DNA from: Tenrec ecaudatus
Lineage: Eukaryota > Chordata > Mammalia > Afrosoricida > Tenrecidae
Assembly (NCBI RefSeq): GCF_050624435.1
Contig: NC_134539.1
Span: forward strand, 121,069,525-121,133,524
Reading direction: 5' to 3'
Length of the DNA: 64,000 nt
Part shown: piece after piece, positions 23,591-32,080 of the stretch
Position numbering within the stretch: the stretch's first letter is position 1
How the letters are laid out: each line of letters begins with the position of its first letter
Program-made: the position numbers and the translations under genes
The notes under the pieces: generated by a model
Databases searched by the model: none
What the model saw: only the letters and a program-made list of their open reading frames with translations
What the model was told of the DNA's origin: nothing

Positions 23591-24465
23591 GCCTGGGTAA
23601 CCTCCATAGTTGGCTCCCTTTGGTATGAAAACCTTTTTCTTGTTTTTTATCCTTAGTGGTCTCATGCAATATTTGTCCTTTTGTGATTGACTAATTTCAC
23701 TCAGCATAATGGTCTCCAGTTCCATCTATGTCAGTGTTTTTCAACCTTCCTAATGCCGCAACCCTTTCATACAGTTCCTCATGTTGTGGTGACCCCCCCA
23801 ACCATAAACTTATTTTTTTCCCATAAAATTATTTGTGTTGCTACTTCATAACTGTAATTTTGATACTGTTATGAATCGGGCAACCCCTGTGAAGGGTCGT
23901 TCAACCCCCAAAGGCGTTGTTACCCACAGGCTGAGGAACGTGATATATGTCATGATGCTTTGTTGTTTCATCATTTTTTTCAAAGTGATGCATAGTATTC
24001 CATTGTGTATATACCAAGGTTGCCTTATCTAGTCTTCTCCTCAAGGGCATTTGGGCTGTTTCCAACTCCTGGCTATTGTGAGCAATGCTGTGACAAGCAT
24101 GGGAGTGCATGTGTCGGGTTGTGCTATGTCTTTTACTGCTTTAGGGTATGTAACCAGCAGATGTATTGTTAGATTGCATGGAATTTCTTTGTTTGAAGTA
24201 TTGCCATATTCCTTTCCAAATGATTGTTTATATTGATAGATCCACCAGCAGTGTGTAAGTGATCCCATAGCTCACCTTCTCCCTCATATGTTTTCTGTTT
24301 TTTTTTTAATTGGGTTGTCATTTTTGGTGTAAGATGATATCTCATCACTGCATTAATTTGCATGCCCCAAATGGCTAATGATTTTCAGTATTTTGTTCAT
24401 CTGTGTTAGCCATTGGATGTCATTTTTGGGTGCAGTTAATTTGTTTATATTTTTTTGAAGATTTT
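23591..24465 (-). repeat. L1 LINE, ORF2 C-terminus and 3' UTR, antisense
   Basis: On the minus strand, 24363-24169 reads MQINAVMRYHLTPK and 24268-24041 contains KDIAQPDTCTPMLVTALLTI followed by RSWKQPKCP, which are the conserved C-terminal parts of L1 ORF2 protein (RYHLTP; DTCT-x-M; TIAKTWNQPKCP). The adjacent AGTATTCCATTGTGTATATA text is the well known region just downstream. ORF2 is interrupted here, and a SPIN transposon sits in the 3' part. Confidence 0.88.
23732..23944 (+). mobile_element. SPIN-type hAT MITE
   Basis: Begins CAGTGTTTTTCAACCTTCC, contains TCATGTTGTGGTGACCCCCC, TTGCTACTTCATAACTGTAA and GAAGGGTCGTTCAACCCCCA, and ends CCCACAGGCTGAGGAACG. This matches the SPIN non-autonomous element (same family as rodent URR1). 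It is inserted in the L1 3' region. Confidence 0.85.
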
Positions 24466-25390
24466 TTAAGATACATTTTTTATACAGCTCTTATAACAAT
24501 CCACACAATTGTATCAAGCACATTTGTACATGTTGCCATCATCATTTAAAAAACATTGTCTTTCTAGGACTCTGGTGGTGTCCTGGCTTATACGTTGGAC
24601 TGTTAACCACAAAAACATTGTCTTTCTAGGACTCTGGTGGTGTCCTGGCTTATACGTTGGGCTGTTAACCACAAAAACATTGTCTTTCTAGGACTCTGGT
24701 GGTGTCCTGGCTTATACGTTGGGCTGTTAACCACAAAAACATTGTCTTTCTAGGACTCTGGTGGTGTCCTGGCTTATACGTTGGGCTGTTAACCACAAAA
24801 ACATTGTCTTTCTAGGACTCTGGTGGTGTCCTGGCTTATACGTTGGGCTGTTAACCACGAAAACATTGTCTTTCTACTTGAGTCCTTGGTATCAGCTCTT
24901 TTCCTTCCCTTTCCCTTCTCCCATCATGAACCCTTGATAAACTATATTGTTTTAATATCTTACATCATCTGCTGTCTCCCTTCACCCACATTTCTGTTGT
25001 TCATCCCACTTGCAGAGTAGGGGTTATATGTCCATCCTTGCAATGTTTCCTTTCCCTCCCCTTTCTCCCCCCACCTCCCTACCCTCATGCTATCACTACT
25101 CCCATAACTGTTCCTGGTGGGGTTTATTTGTCCTGGATTCTGTGTGTCCAGAGTTCTTATCTGTACCGGTGGCCATGCTCCGGTCTAGCTGGGTTTGTAA
25201 GGTAAAACTGGGCTTATGATAGTGGGGTGGAGGAAGCATTAAAGAACGAGAGGAATGTTGTGCTTCCTTGATGCTATACTGCACTCTAGCTAACTCGTCC
25301 CCTCCTAGTGACCCTGAAGGGGTCAATTGGGGATGCCCAATTGTCTACAGATGGGCTTTCAGTTTCCACTGGATCTCACTCTTTTCATTC
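24466..25390 (-). repeat. Family T copy, antisense, carrying a SINE-head minisatellite
   Basis: Antisense 3' end at 24466-24566, interrupted by the minisatellite at 24567-24876, then the body continues (CTTGAGTCCTTGGTATCAGC and onward) to about 25390. Confidence 0.8.
24567..24876 (+). repeat. 62-bp minisatellite, five units, SINE head plus target duplication
   Basis: Exactly five units of 62 bp start at 24567, 24629, 24691, 24753 and 24815. Each consists of a 44-bp AfroSINE head (GGACTCTGGTGGTGTCC to GCTGTTAACCAC), a few A residues, and AACATTGTCTTTCTA, which is the family T target sequence also present to the left at 24551-24566. Unit 1 has GGACTG where units 2-5 have GGGCTG, and unit 5 has CCACGAAAA. 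Units are otherwise identical, so the expansion is recent. Confidence 0.95.
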
Positions 25391-25573
25391 AGTGTGATTG
25401 TTTTGTTGAAGCTGTTTTTAACCCAGGAAAATCCATGCCAAAGCTTGAGTTCTTTAATTGTGACCAACTGAACTGAAGAGGAGAGATGGATAAACAAATT
25501 ATTAGAGCAACTGGCTGTTACGAGGTTTTTAAAGCTATTTTTATGTTATCTAATACCACACCCTAAAACCCAA

Positions 25574-25732
25574 CTTGCCCTCAAGTCAATTAGTGCCCCT
25601 GTAGGACAGAACTGCCCCTGTAGGGTTTCTGAGACTAAATCTTTATGTGAGAACAGCAGGTGGGGTTGAATGGCAAGTTGTGAGGTTAGCAGCACAATGC
25701 TTAACCTATTGTGCCACCAGGCATCCTTGGTA
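25574..25732 (-). repeat. AfroSINE, antisense
   Basis: Antisense order: AAGTCAATTAGTGCCCC, GGACAGAACTGCCCC, GGGTTTCTGAGACT, then head region GTGCCACCAGGCATCC. Confidence 0.75.
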
Positions 25733-25862
25733 AAATTATCCAGGCTAGTCAGAAAAACTACAGGTTACAAACATCCACTTTATAGACAACTCCAACTCCC
25801 TCCTTGCCCTTAAACAGTATGCAAATTTGCTCTTTTTGAAACAATTGAAGCAACCTCTTCAC

Positions 25863-25940
25863 ACCCAAAGCCCACTGCTGTGGAGTTGATTCCAGTTCAT
25901 AGTGACCCTATAGCCTAGAGGGCTTCCAAGACGCTGTAAA
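25863..25940 (-). repeat. AfroSINE 3' half, antisense
   Basis: GTGGAGTTGATTCCAGTTC and ATAGTGACCCTATAG are the antisense 3' half of the SINE. It is cut off by the family T copy to the right. Confidence 0.7.
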
Positions 25941-25947
25941 AAAACAA

Positions 25948-26255
25948 AACATTTTATTAGGGGCTCATACCACTCTTATCACAATCCATACATCCATCCA
26001 TTGTGTCAAGCACATTTGTACATTTGTTTCCCTCATCATTCTCAAAACATTTGCTTTCTACTTGAGCCCTTGGCATCAGCTCTTTATTTTTTCCCTTCCC
26101 TCCCTGCTCCTGCCTCTCTCATGAGCCCTTGATAATTTATAAATTATTATTTTGTCATATATTACACTGTCCGGCATCTCCCTTCACCCACTTTTCTGTT
26201 GTCCATCCCTCAGAGAGGTTATATGCAGATCCTTGTAATCGATTCCCCCTTTAGA
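25948..26255 (-). repeat. Family T copy, antisense
   Basis: From ACATTTTATTAGGGGCTCAT to CCTTGTAATCGATTCCCCC; 5'-truncated at about 300 bp. Confidence 0.85.
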
Positions 26256-26281
26256 ATTATTTCTTTCCATTTATGTTTTTA

Positions 26282-26441
26282 TTCTCTTTTAAATATTTTA
26301 TTAGGGGCTCATACAACTCTTATAACAATCCATGCATATCCATACATCAATTGTATAAAGCACATCCGTACATTCTTTGCCCTAGTCATTTTTTCTCTTT
26401 TCTTTTTTTAGATTTTATTAGGTGCTCATACAACTCTTACC
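26282..26441 (-). repeat. Family T double 3' tail, antisense, with TSD
   Basis: Two antisense tails in tandem (about 26290-26390 and 26410-26440). CCATTTATGTTTT occurs on both sides (about 26267 and 26442), indicating a single insertion of a dimeric tail. Confidence 0.75.
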
Positions 26442-26609
26442 ACTCCATTTATGTTTTATTTTATCTTTTTACCTCATTATCTGAATATAACGCAAACAAG
26501 CCCTTCCTTTCTAGAACCTGGGAAGATTTGTAAAGAAAATTCCCCCAATATTTTAATGATCATTTAACTAAAGAATCAAAAATTATTTATGTATTTTTTT
26601 AATCTTGGA

Positions 26610-27892
26610 TTTAAAAAATCATTTTATTAGGGGTTCATACAACTCTTTTTTTTTTCCTCCTTACACACGGAACAATTTTATTTGGTCTGGGAGGGGAGGT
26701 TGGGACGGGCAGGGCTAGTGCCCACCTGCGGGGGCTTTCCCGGACTTCCGGTGTTCCTCCACTAGGGTTTAGAAGAAACACCCTCATTGATGAAGTCCCC
26801 ACGCAAGGCAGGCAGCGTAGTGCCTGCCAGGCAGCCTGCGGGAGGGCGGTGCGCCCTAGGCACTGCGGGGGGGCCCCTTGGAGCGCAGGGCCTGGAGGTC
26901 GGGCTCGAGGTCCATGGTGGGGAAGCGGCGCTGTACCCGCGCACAGGCACACCATCGCGGCCCACCAGGAACTTCTCCAAGTTCCAGGAGATGTCGTTGC
27001 GGCACACAGGCGACCAGGTGATAAGCTTGGGGTCGGTCATGAGAGAGGTGGCATCGTCGCTGGGCGCCGGCAGGGCCTCCCGGAGGAAGGCAAAGAGCGG
27101 GTGTGCATTGGTGCCGTTCACCTCGCACTTCTCAAACAGGCAGAAGTTGGGCTCGAACCCGCCTCCAGGTCGGACGTGCTTGAGGGAATTCAGAATCTCT
27201 TCATTCTTGGCGTTCTCCTGATGCCCAAACTGGTTGCACGGGAAACCTAGCACGACCAGGCCCCGCGGGCCGAGGCGCTGCTGCAGGTCGTTCATCTGGG
27301 TGTAGTCCCGGACCGTGGTGCCTCAGAGCGACGCCACGTTTTCCATGAGCAGCACCTGGCCCTGCAGCGAGGCCAGGCTCACGGCTGCCCGCCGGCCAGC
27401 GGGCGCGCGGAGAAGGCGTACACGGAGCGCGCGGCGGCCGCGAGTGGAGCGGCACTCATGACGCCGGGACGGGAGGCGCGGGAGAGAGAGACGGACAGAG
27501 GTCGGCAAGAAGAACCCATACAACTCTTACCACAATCCATACATACATCAATTGTGTAAAGAACATTTGTACATTCATTGCCCTCATCATTCTCAAAACA
27601 TTTGCTCTCCACTTAAGCCCCTGGCATCAGGTCCTCTTTTTTTCCCCTCCCCGCTACCTCCTCCCTCATGAACCCTTGATAATTTACAAATTATCATTTT
27701 GTCATATCTTGCCCTGTCCGGACGCCTCCTTTCACCCACTTTTCTGTTATCCATCCCACAGGGAGGAGGTCACATGTAGATCCTTGTAATCGGTTCCCCC
27801 TTTCCAACCCACCCTCCCTCTACACTCCCAGTATCGCCACTCACACCACTGGTCCTGAAGGCATCATCCGCCCTGGATTCACTGTTTCTGTA
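26610..27892 (-). repeat. Family T copy, antisense, split by the GPX1 retrocopy
   Basis: The 3' end starts at about 26610, is interrupted after GGGTTCATACAACTCTT, and resumes at 27529 with ACCACAATCCATACATAC, running to about 27892. Confidence 0.85.
26648..27516 (-). pseudogene. GPX1: GPX1 (selenoprotein) processed pseudogene, Sec codon retained
   Basis: On the minus strand the copy starts MSAAPLAAAARSVYAFSARP (ATG at 27459-27457) and follows cytosolic glutathione peroxidase 1 through [30 protein letters not shown] and [15 protein letters not shown] to a stop at about 26858-26856. The selenocysteine codon is still TGA at 27325-27323 in the right context (NVASL-Sec-GTT). Two frameshifts break the frame, one near 27375-27385 and one near 26930-26950, so a full enzyme cannot be made. 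The 3' UTR keeps a SECIS-like element (about 26735-26790: ATGAG, AAA and GGA in the usual order and spacing), an AATAAA signal near 26675 and an A tail (about 26648-26656). CATACAACTCTT flanks the copy (26636-26647 and 27517-27528). Its very high GC content contrasts with its A+T-rich surroundings because it is a copy of a GC-rich gene. Confidence 0.93.
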
Positions 27893-27974
27893 CCAGTAAG
27901 ATGCTAACTTTTACTGAAGCAGAATACCACATCCCACGTGCAGTGCTTAACCACTGCATCACTAAGACTTCTTG

Positions 27975-28140
27975 CACTACATCCCTCAAAAGTCTCAAAC
28001 CCATGAGTTCAGACTCATAGTGGCCTAATAGGACGGAGCAGAGAACTATTCCCTAGGGTTTCCAAGACTATGGAGCAATATTTGAGTTTGAACTGTTGAC
28101 CTTTCAGTTATAGTCACTCAATATTTAACTCACTACACAA
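27975..28140 (-). repeat. AfroSINE, antisense
   Basis: Contains AGACTCATAGTGGCC, AGGACGGAGCAGAGAACTA, GGGTTTCCAAGACT and GAACTGTTGACCTTTCAG in antisense order. Confidence 0.7.
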
Positions 28141-28159
28141 GGCCTTCTTGTTGCACTTA

Positions 28160-28305
28160 AAAACAAACAAGTCCACTCTTTTTCTATTCTAATTCATAAC
28201 AACACAGGAGGGTTTCTGAGGCTGTGGAACAGCTGGTGGGTTTGAATTACTGACTTTGAATTTAGTAGCTCAATGCTTACCTGACAGCTCCCCTAGAGAT
28301 CTTTT
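28160..28305 (-). repeat. AfroSINE, antisense, degraded
   Basis: GGGTTTCTGAGGCTGTGGA, GCTGGTGGGTTTGAATTACT and the head region CAGCTCCCCTAGAG. Confidence 0.65.
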
Positions 28306-28327
28306 CTTGCACCAAAGTAAGATTAAA

Positions 28328-28541
28328 AGGAGGCCTGGTAGCACTGTTGGTTAAGAATTAAAGTGTTCCCTGATAACTGCAAGGCCTACAGTTCAAATCT
28401 ACCAACAGCTCACGGGAGCAAATAAACAGCTCAAAAGATGCTATCTGCTTCAGTAAAGATTTACAGTCTCCGAAACCCTACAAAGTGTCTTTTGGATCCA
28501 TAATCAATCATTGTGGCAGCAGTAGTTAAGAAATATTGCAC
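28328..28541 (+). repeat. AfroSINE, sense
   Basis: Head GAGGCCTGGTAGCACTG, B-box-like TACAGTTCAAATC, body GATTTACAGTCTCCGAAACC. The last part near 28500-28541 is diverged and carries the next insertion. Confidence 0.7.
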
Positions 28542-28612
28542 TGTGCTGGACACAATGGATGTAGGTATGGATTGTGAGAAGCATTGTATGAGCCCCCAAT
28601 AAAATGATTTTA
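28542..28612 (+). repeat. 71-bp family T 3' tail with 11-bp TSD
   Basis: Sense 3' end only (ATGGATTGTGAGAAGCATTG to GAGCCCCCAATAAAATGATT). AAATATTGCAC flanks it at 28531-28541 and 28613-28623. Confidence 0.9.
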
Positions 28613-28751
28613 AAATATTGCACAGGCCAAATCTGCTGCACTCGATCTCTTTAAAATTTTGAACAAGGCTATCACTTTTAGGGTTAAGGTGCAGCTGACT
28701 CTAGCTATAGTATTTTCAATGGCCTCATATGCATGTGAAAGTTAGACATTG

Positions 28752-28882
28752 GAGGATGATGAGGGTAATGAATGCACAAATGTGCTTTACACAATTGATG
28801 TATGCATTGTGGTAAGAGTTGTAGGAGCTCCTAGTATAACGATTAAAAATAAAAAAAGAAACTTCTATGGAAAGCAAAAAAG
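28752..28882 (+). repeat. 131-bp family T 3' tail, perfect 15-bp TSD
   Basis: Sense 3' end with AAATGTGCTTTACACAATTG and a diverged tail. GAAAGTTAGACATTG is duplicated exactly at 28737-28751 and 28883-28897. Confidence 0.9.
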
Positions 28883-29143
28883 GAAAGTTAGACATTGAAT
28901 AAGGCAGACTGGAACAGAATTGATGCATTTAAATTATGGTGCTGGAGAAGCACATTCAAAGTTCCAGGGACTGCCAGAACTAAAAACAAATCAGCCTTAG
29001 AAAGTGCAGCCAGAGTGCTCCTTCGAAGGGTGGTTGGTGAGACTTCTCACCATACTTTGGATATGTTATCAGGAGAGTTCAGTCCCTAGAAAAGGACATC
29101 ATGTTTGTTAAAGCAGAAGGTCAGACAAAAAGAGGAAAATCCT

Positions 29144-29318
29144 CAGTGGTTCTCAACCTTCCTAATGCTGCAACCTTTTAATACAGTTCCACATGTTGTG
29201 GCGACCCAGAAACCATACAATTATTTTCATTGCTACTTCATACCTGTAATTTTGCTACTGTTATAAATCGGGCTACCTCTGTGAAAGGGTCCTTTGACCC
29301 CCAGGTTCAGAACCACTG
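29144..29318 (+). mobile_element. SPIN-type hAT MITE, 175 bp
   Basis: Ends CAGTGGTTCTCAACC...GGTTCAGAACCACTG form inverted repeats. Inside are TGTTGTGGCGACCCAG, TTGCTACTTCATACCTGTAA and GGTCCTTTGACCCCCAG, the SPIN signature. It lies within the BovB copy. No clear 8-bp duplication remains. Confidence 0.9.
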
Positions 29319-29460
29319 CTCTAGGCGCTACACTGACCTGGTGGCTTCAACAATGGGCTCCGGCGAAACGATTGTGAGCATGGCCCAGGACCCAGCAGTG
29401 TTTCAGATTCGCTCTCAGGGGCAATGTGCTGCCTAACACCAAACGACGGGCGGAATCGGC

Positions 29461-29820
29461 AGTGGGTTTTTGGTTAATACATCTTCCAATTTATCTACAA
29501 ATTTAGGAATGAATATCTTAGGCTGGAGAGTGCCTGTACTACGTTTGGAAAAAGATCTGTTAGCATAGTTAAAACCCAAACCTCTGGTCTGTGACATACC
29601 TCGTTAGTTATGCGAAATGAGAGCGTACGGTTGACGGTGGAAATTCCCCAACTTTTAACAAAACTGCATTCCTCCCACTTCCCATTACAAAACGTCCCAC
29701 CCAGGTCCGGCTCAACCATGCAGTCCCATTTTTTCCCAGTCAGTTCACAAACGACGTTCCGACGGAGGGATGTTTCCCGCCATTTCACTGAAGAATCGGA
29801 AGTCTTTTCCTTCAGATTCT
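29461..29820. other. Unique upstream flank of PPM1D
   Basis: Non-repeat sequence between the last upstream LINE and the CpG island. It may contain distal promoter elements, but no site can be named with confidence. Confidence 0.5.
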
Positions 29821-29989
29821 CTCACTCGTGGGCGGCCCGAGCCCCGCTCCGCTTTATTCTCTCGGGGAGCAGCAAGGCGGGAAAGGTGACCGGTAGCGGT
29901 AGGGGCCGGGGCGGTAACGTGACAGACTCAGTGGCTCGGTAACAGGCCAGCAGCCGCTGAGCGCGGGAAGCTGGAGCACAGCGCGCGGC

Positions 29990-30421
29990 CGGGGCACCTT
30001 GAATGAGCTCGCGAGCGGGCCCAAAGCCCGCCGCGGGGGGCGGGGGCGGGGGGGCGGAGCCGTTGCCAGGAGCAGCGAAGGGCCGGGGCGGGGGCGGGTC
30101 CGCTCGAATTCGACTGCGATTGGTCCGTCCGGGCGAGCCGAGTGACGACAGCCCGGGAGAACGCCTGATTTGTGTGGTCGGCGCGGGCCGGCGGAGGGAG
30201 CGCAGCGCGCAGGCGCAGTTGCTCGGCCCGCTCGTCCTACCTCCCCGGCCCTTCGCTCGCGGACAAGTCCCGACATCGCGCGCCCCACCTTCGGGACCGC
30301 CCCCGCCCCCCTTTCGGCGTCGTCGAAGATAAACAATAGTTAGCCGGCCGGCGCCGAGAGGGTCTCCCGCCGCGGGATTCGGCGGGCAGCGAGGGACCGG
30401 CGGGATTCCGGCCGGCCGGCC
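29990..30421 (+). promoter_or_regulatory. PPM1D: PPM1D core promoter and 5' leader
   Basis: No TATA box is seen. Features visible are GC-box (Sp1-type) clusters at about 30036-30056 and 30083-30098, an inverted CCAAT box (ATTGG, 30119-30123), a CRE-like half site (TGACG, 30143-30147) and a p53-type half site (30261-30270). The transcription start cannot be fixed from sequence alone; by analogy with human, the leader would be roughly 200 bases long. The ATG at 30422 has a good initiation context (GCC before it and G at +4). Confidence 0.65.
30261..30270 (+). promoter_or_regulatory. PPM1D: Candidate p53 response half-site in the PPM1D leader
   Basis: GGACAAGTCC fits the p53 decamer RRRCWWGYYY at all ten positions and lies 152 bases before the ATG. 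PPM1D is an established p53 target in human, with a p53 element reported in the 5' UTR region. The next decamer is a poor match, so on its own this is a half-site. Confidence 0.5.
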
Positions 30422-30896
30422 ATGGCGGGGTTGTACTCGCTGGGAGTGAGCGTCTTCTCTGACCAGGGCGGGAGGAAGTACATGGAGGACGTTACTCACA
30501 TCGTTGTGGAGCCCGAGTCGACGGCCGACGAGAAGCTCTCGCTGAGGTGCCCGCCCTCTCAGCCGCCGCCGCTGCCATCACCACCGGCGCCCGCTCTCCC
30601 CGGCAGCGACGTCTCAGCGAGAGGCCCGCCGGGGACAGCCCGAGAAGCCCGGAATTCGCCCGCGGACCCCGGGCCCTCGGCGGCTCCTGGCCGCTGCTGC
30701 CGCCGCCGGTCCTCAGTAGCATTTTTTGCCGTGTGCGACGGGCACGGCGGGCGGGAGGCGGCACAGTTTGCCCGGGAGCACTTGTGGGGTTTCATCAAGA
30801 AACAGAAGGGCTTCACCTCATCCGAGCCGGCCAAGGTCTGCGCTGCCATCCGCAAAGGCTTCCTCGCCTGTCACCTAGCCATGTGGAAGAAGCTCG
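30422..30896 (+). CDS. PPM1D: PPM1D (WIP1 phosphatase) exon 1 coding part
   Basis: Codons 1-158 plus one base of a nuclear PP2C-family, metal-dependent Ser/Thr phosphatase that dephosphorylates p53, ATM, CHK and p38 and closes the DNA-damage response. The start [20 protein letters not shown] is the known WIP1 N-terminus. PP2C motifs visible are R18 with the RKYMED segment (D23) and [11 protein letters not shown], whose D106 corresponds to human metal ligand D105. Residues about 33-95, the proline-rich loop, differ strongly from human and are one residue longer in total, while flanking segments are almost unchanged. The donor is CTCG|GTAAG (intron starts 30897, phase 1). The ATG is the first in a strong context in the leader and matches the family start. 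Confidence 0.97.
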
Positions 30897-31338
30897 GTAA
30901 GTTCCCCGGCTTGTTGGCAGCCGCCTCCGGTTCTTACAGTTCAGGGCTTTCCGAGCCCGCCCGGATCGCGGGGGGGGCCCCCCGGGACGAATGGCGCTTT
31001 GCGAGGTGCAGATCGGGGCAGATGCATTGGCTTTGGGAGAGAGGATGACTGCCCTCCCTGGCCCTCGCCCGATTTCCTCTCGCCCAGCATGAATGGGAAG
31101 GCAGCGCACCGGGTAGAAACCTGGCGCAGATTCTATCCAAAAGAGAGTTCCAAGACATTGTTACCAGGCGGCGGCGAGGGCCGAAGACTCAGGGGCTGCC
31201 CTGGCAGGCTGTCACTCGGCGCTTGCGGGGCTTGCCCCTCTCGGTTGCCTGCTGCGGGCCTCATCCGTGCTCCGCGTGGACCCCGCGTGGCTGCCCGTCG
31301 GAGTACGTCGAGTCAGCTCCTGGAGAGGGGCTCAAAGG

Positions 31339-31508
31339 CAGCGGTTCTCCCGCCTGTGGGGCGCGACCCCTGTGGGAGGCGAACGGCCCTTTCACGGGGG
31401 TCGCCCGATTGGTAACAGTGGCAACTTGACAGTGATGAAGTAGCAACGAAAATCATGGATGGTTGGGGGGTCACCGCGGCACGAGGAGAGGAAGGTGGAG
31501 AAGCTGCG
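31339..31508 (-). mobile_element. SPIN-type hAT MITE in PPM1D intron 1
   Basis: Reverse orientation: CAGCGGTTCTCCCGCCTGTG, GCGACCCCTGTGGGAGGCGA, CGGCCCTTTCACGGGGGTCG, GATGAAGTAGCAACGAAAAT, and the other end near GGTGGAGAAGCTGCG. It starts 443 bases after exon 1, inside the CpG island, and is unusually CpG-rich. Confidence 0.85.
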
Positions 31509-31861
31509 GACAGGTAGTCGCCCCAACCACTTCAGGTCTTGGGAAGGATTCGGGGCGGTGACCGTGCCTGTTTTGCGGATCTTTATGCTTGTACTGCGTA
31601 AAGGAAGGAAATGCGCGGAGCGGGTTCGCTCTTAAATGAGTCCCCTGTGAGGGATACGTTTGAAATTCATCTCGGGCTTTTTAAAAGTATAATTTCTTTA
31701 TTTTTTTTAGTAGTTGCTTTAGCCAGATAGCGCTCAACAGTTCTTATTTAAAAGAACTTAAGAGTGACTATCAAAGTAGCAAAAGGTGACGAATTTACTA
31801 ACATGCTAAAAGGAAGACACCCCCTCCCCCAAATATGAAGATCCCCAACTTTACTAACATC

Positions 31862-32080
31862 GAATTGATTCCGGCTCATAGCAACCGTGTAAGTGAATTA
31901 AACACAAACTCATTTGCTGTGAGCGTGTTGGGACTCATAGCGTCCCGGGAGGACAGAGCAGAACTGCGCCGGCCGTTTCCAAGGCACTCATCTGTCTCCT
32001 GCACAGCGACAGGCTCCTTTGAGCTGCTGACCTTTCAGTTAAACAGCCCGGAGCACTACACCACCGGGGCTCCTTATTAG
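31862..32080 (-). repeat. AfroSINE, antisense
   Basis: TCGAATTGATTCCGGCTCAT, AGGACAGAGCAGAACTGCGC, GAGCTGCTGACCTTTCAG and the head CACCACCGGGGCTCC in antisense order. An extra stretch at about 31895-31940 may be a small duplication of the tail region. Confidence 0.8.

Larger units (their letters stand above)
28624..29460 (+). repeat. BovB-clade RTE LINE, sense, with two nested insertions
   Basis: BovB text in order: GCCTCATATGCATGTGAAAG, ATTGATGCATTTAAATTATG, GGTGCTGGAGAAGCAC, GGATATGTTATCAGGAGAG, GACATCATGTTTGTTAAAGC, then after the SPIN copy GTGGCTTCAACAATGGGCTC. It is interrupted by a family T tail (28752-28882) and a SPIN MITE (29144-29318). Confidence 0.88.
29820..31620. promoter_or_regulatory. 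CpG island covering the PPM1D promoter, exon 1 and start of intron 1
   Basis: GC content and CpG density rise sharply at about 29820 and fall again after about 31600, in contrast to A+T-rich flanks. This is the expected promoter type for a broadly expressed gene such as PPM1D. Confidence 0.85.

Noticed and set aside
24541-24880. Possible CRISPR-like repeat array
   Set aside because: Units are contiguous with no spacers, the host is a mammal, and each unit is explained by a SINE head plus target sequence.
26787-27250. Long plus-strand frames (133-144 codons)
   Set aside because: Shadows opposite the GC-rich GPX1 retrocopy.
29144-29318. Rodent contamination suggested by URR1-like sequence
   Set aside because: URR1 and SPIN are the same horizontally transferred family, and the copies sit inside afrotherian BovB and near AfroSINEs, so the sequence is endogenous.
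29461-29820. Divergent gene sharing the PPM1D promoter
   Set aside because: No exon-like open frame with splice sites is found on the minus strand upstream; human PPM1D is also not known to me to share its promoter with a coding gene.
30003-30332. 109-codon open frame in the PPM1D promoter
   Set aside because: It arises from very high GC content (few stop codons), has arginine/proline-rich low-complexity translation and no similarity to any family I know.
30492-31158. Long antisense open frames over PPM1D exon 1
   Set aside because: Shadows of the GC-rich sense coding exon and CpG island; no start context, splice structure or recognisable domain.
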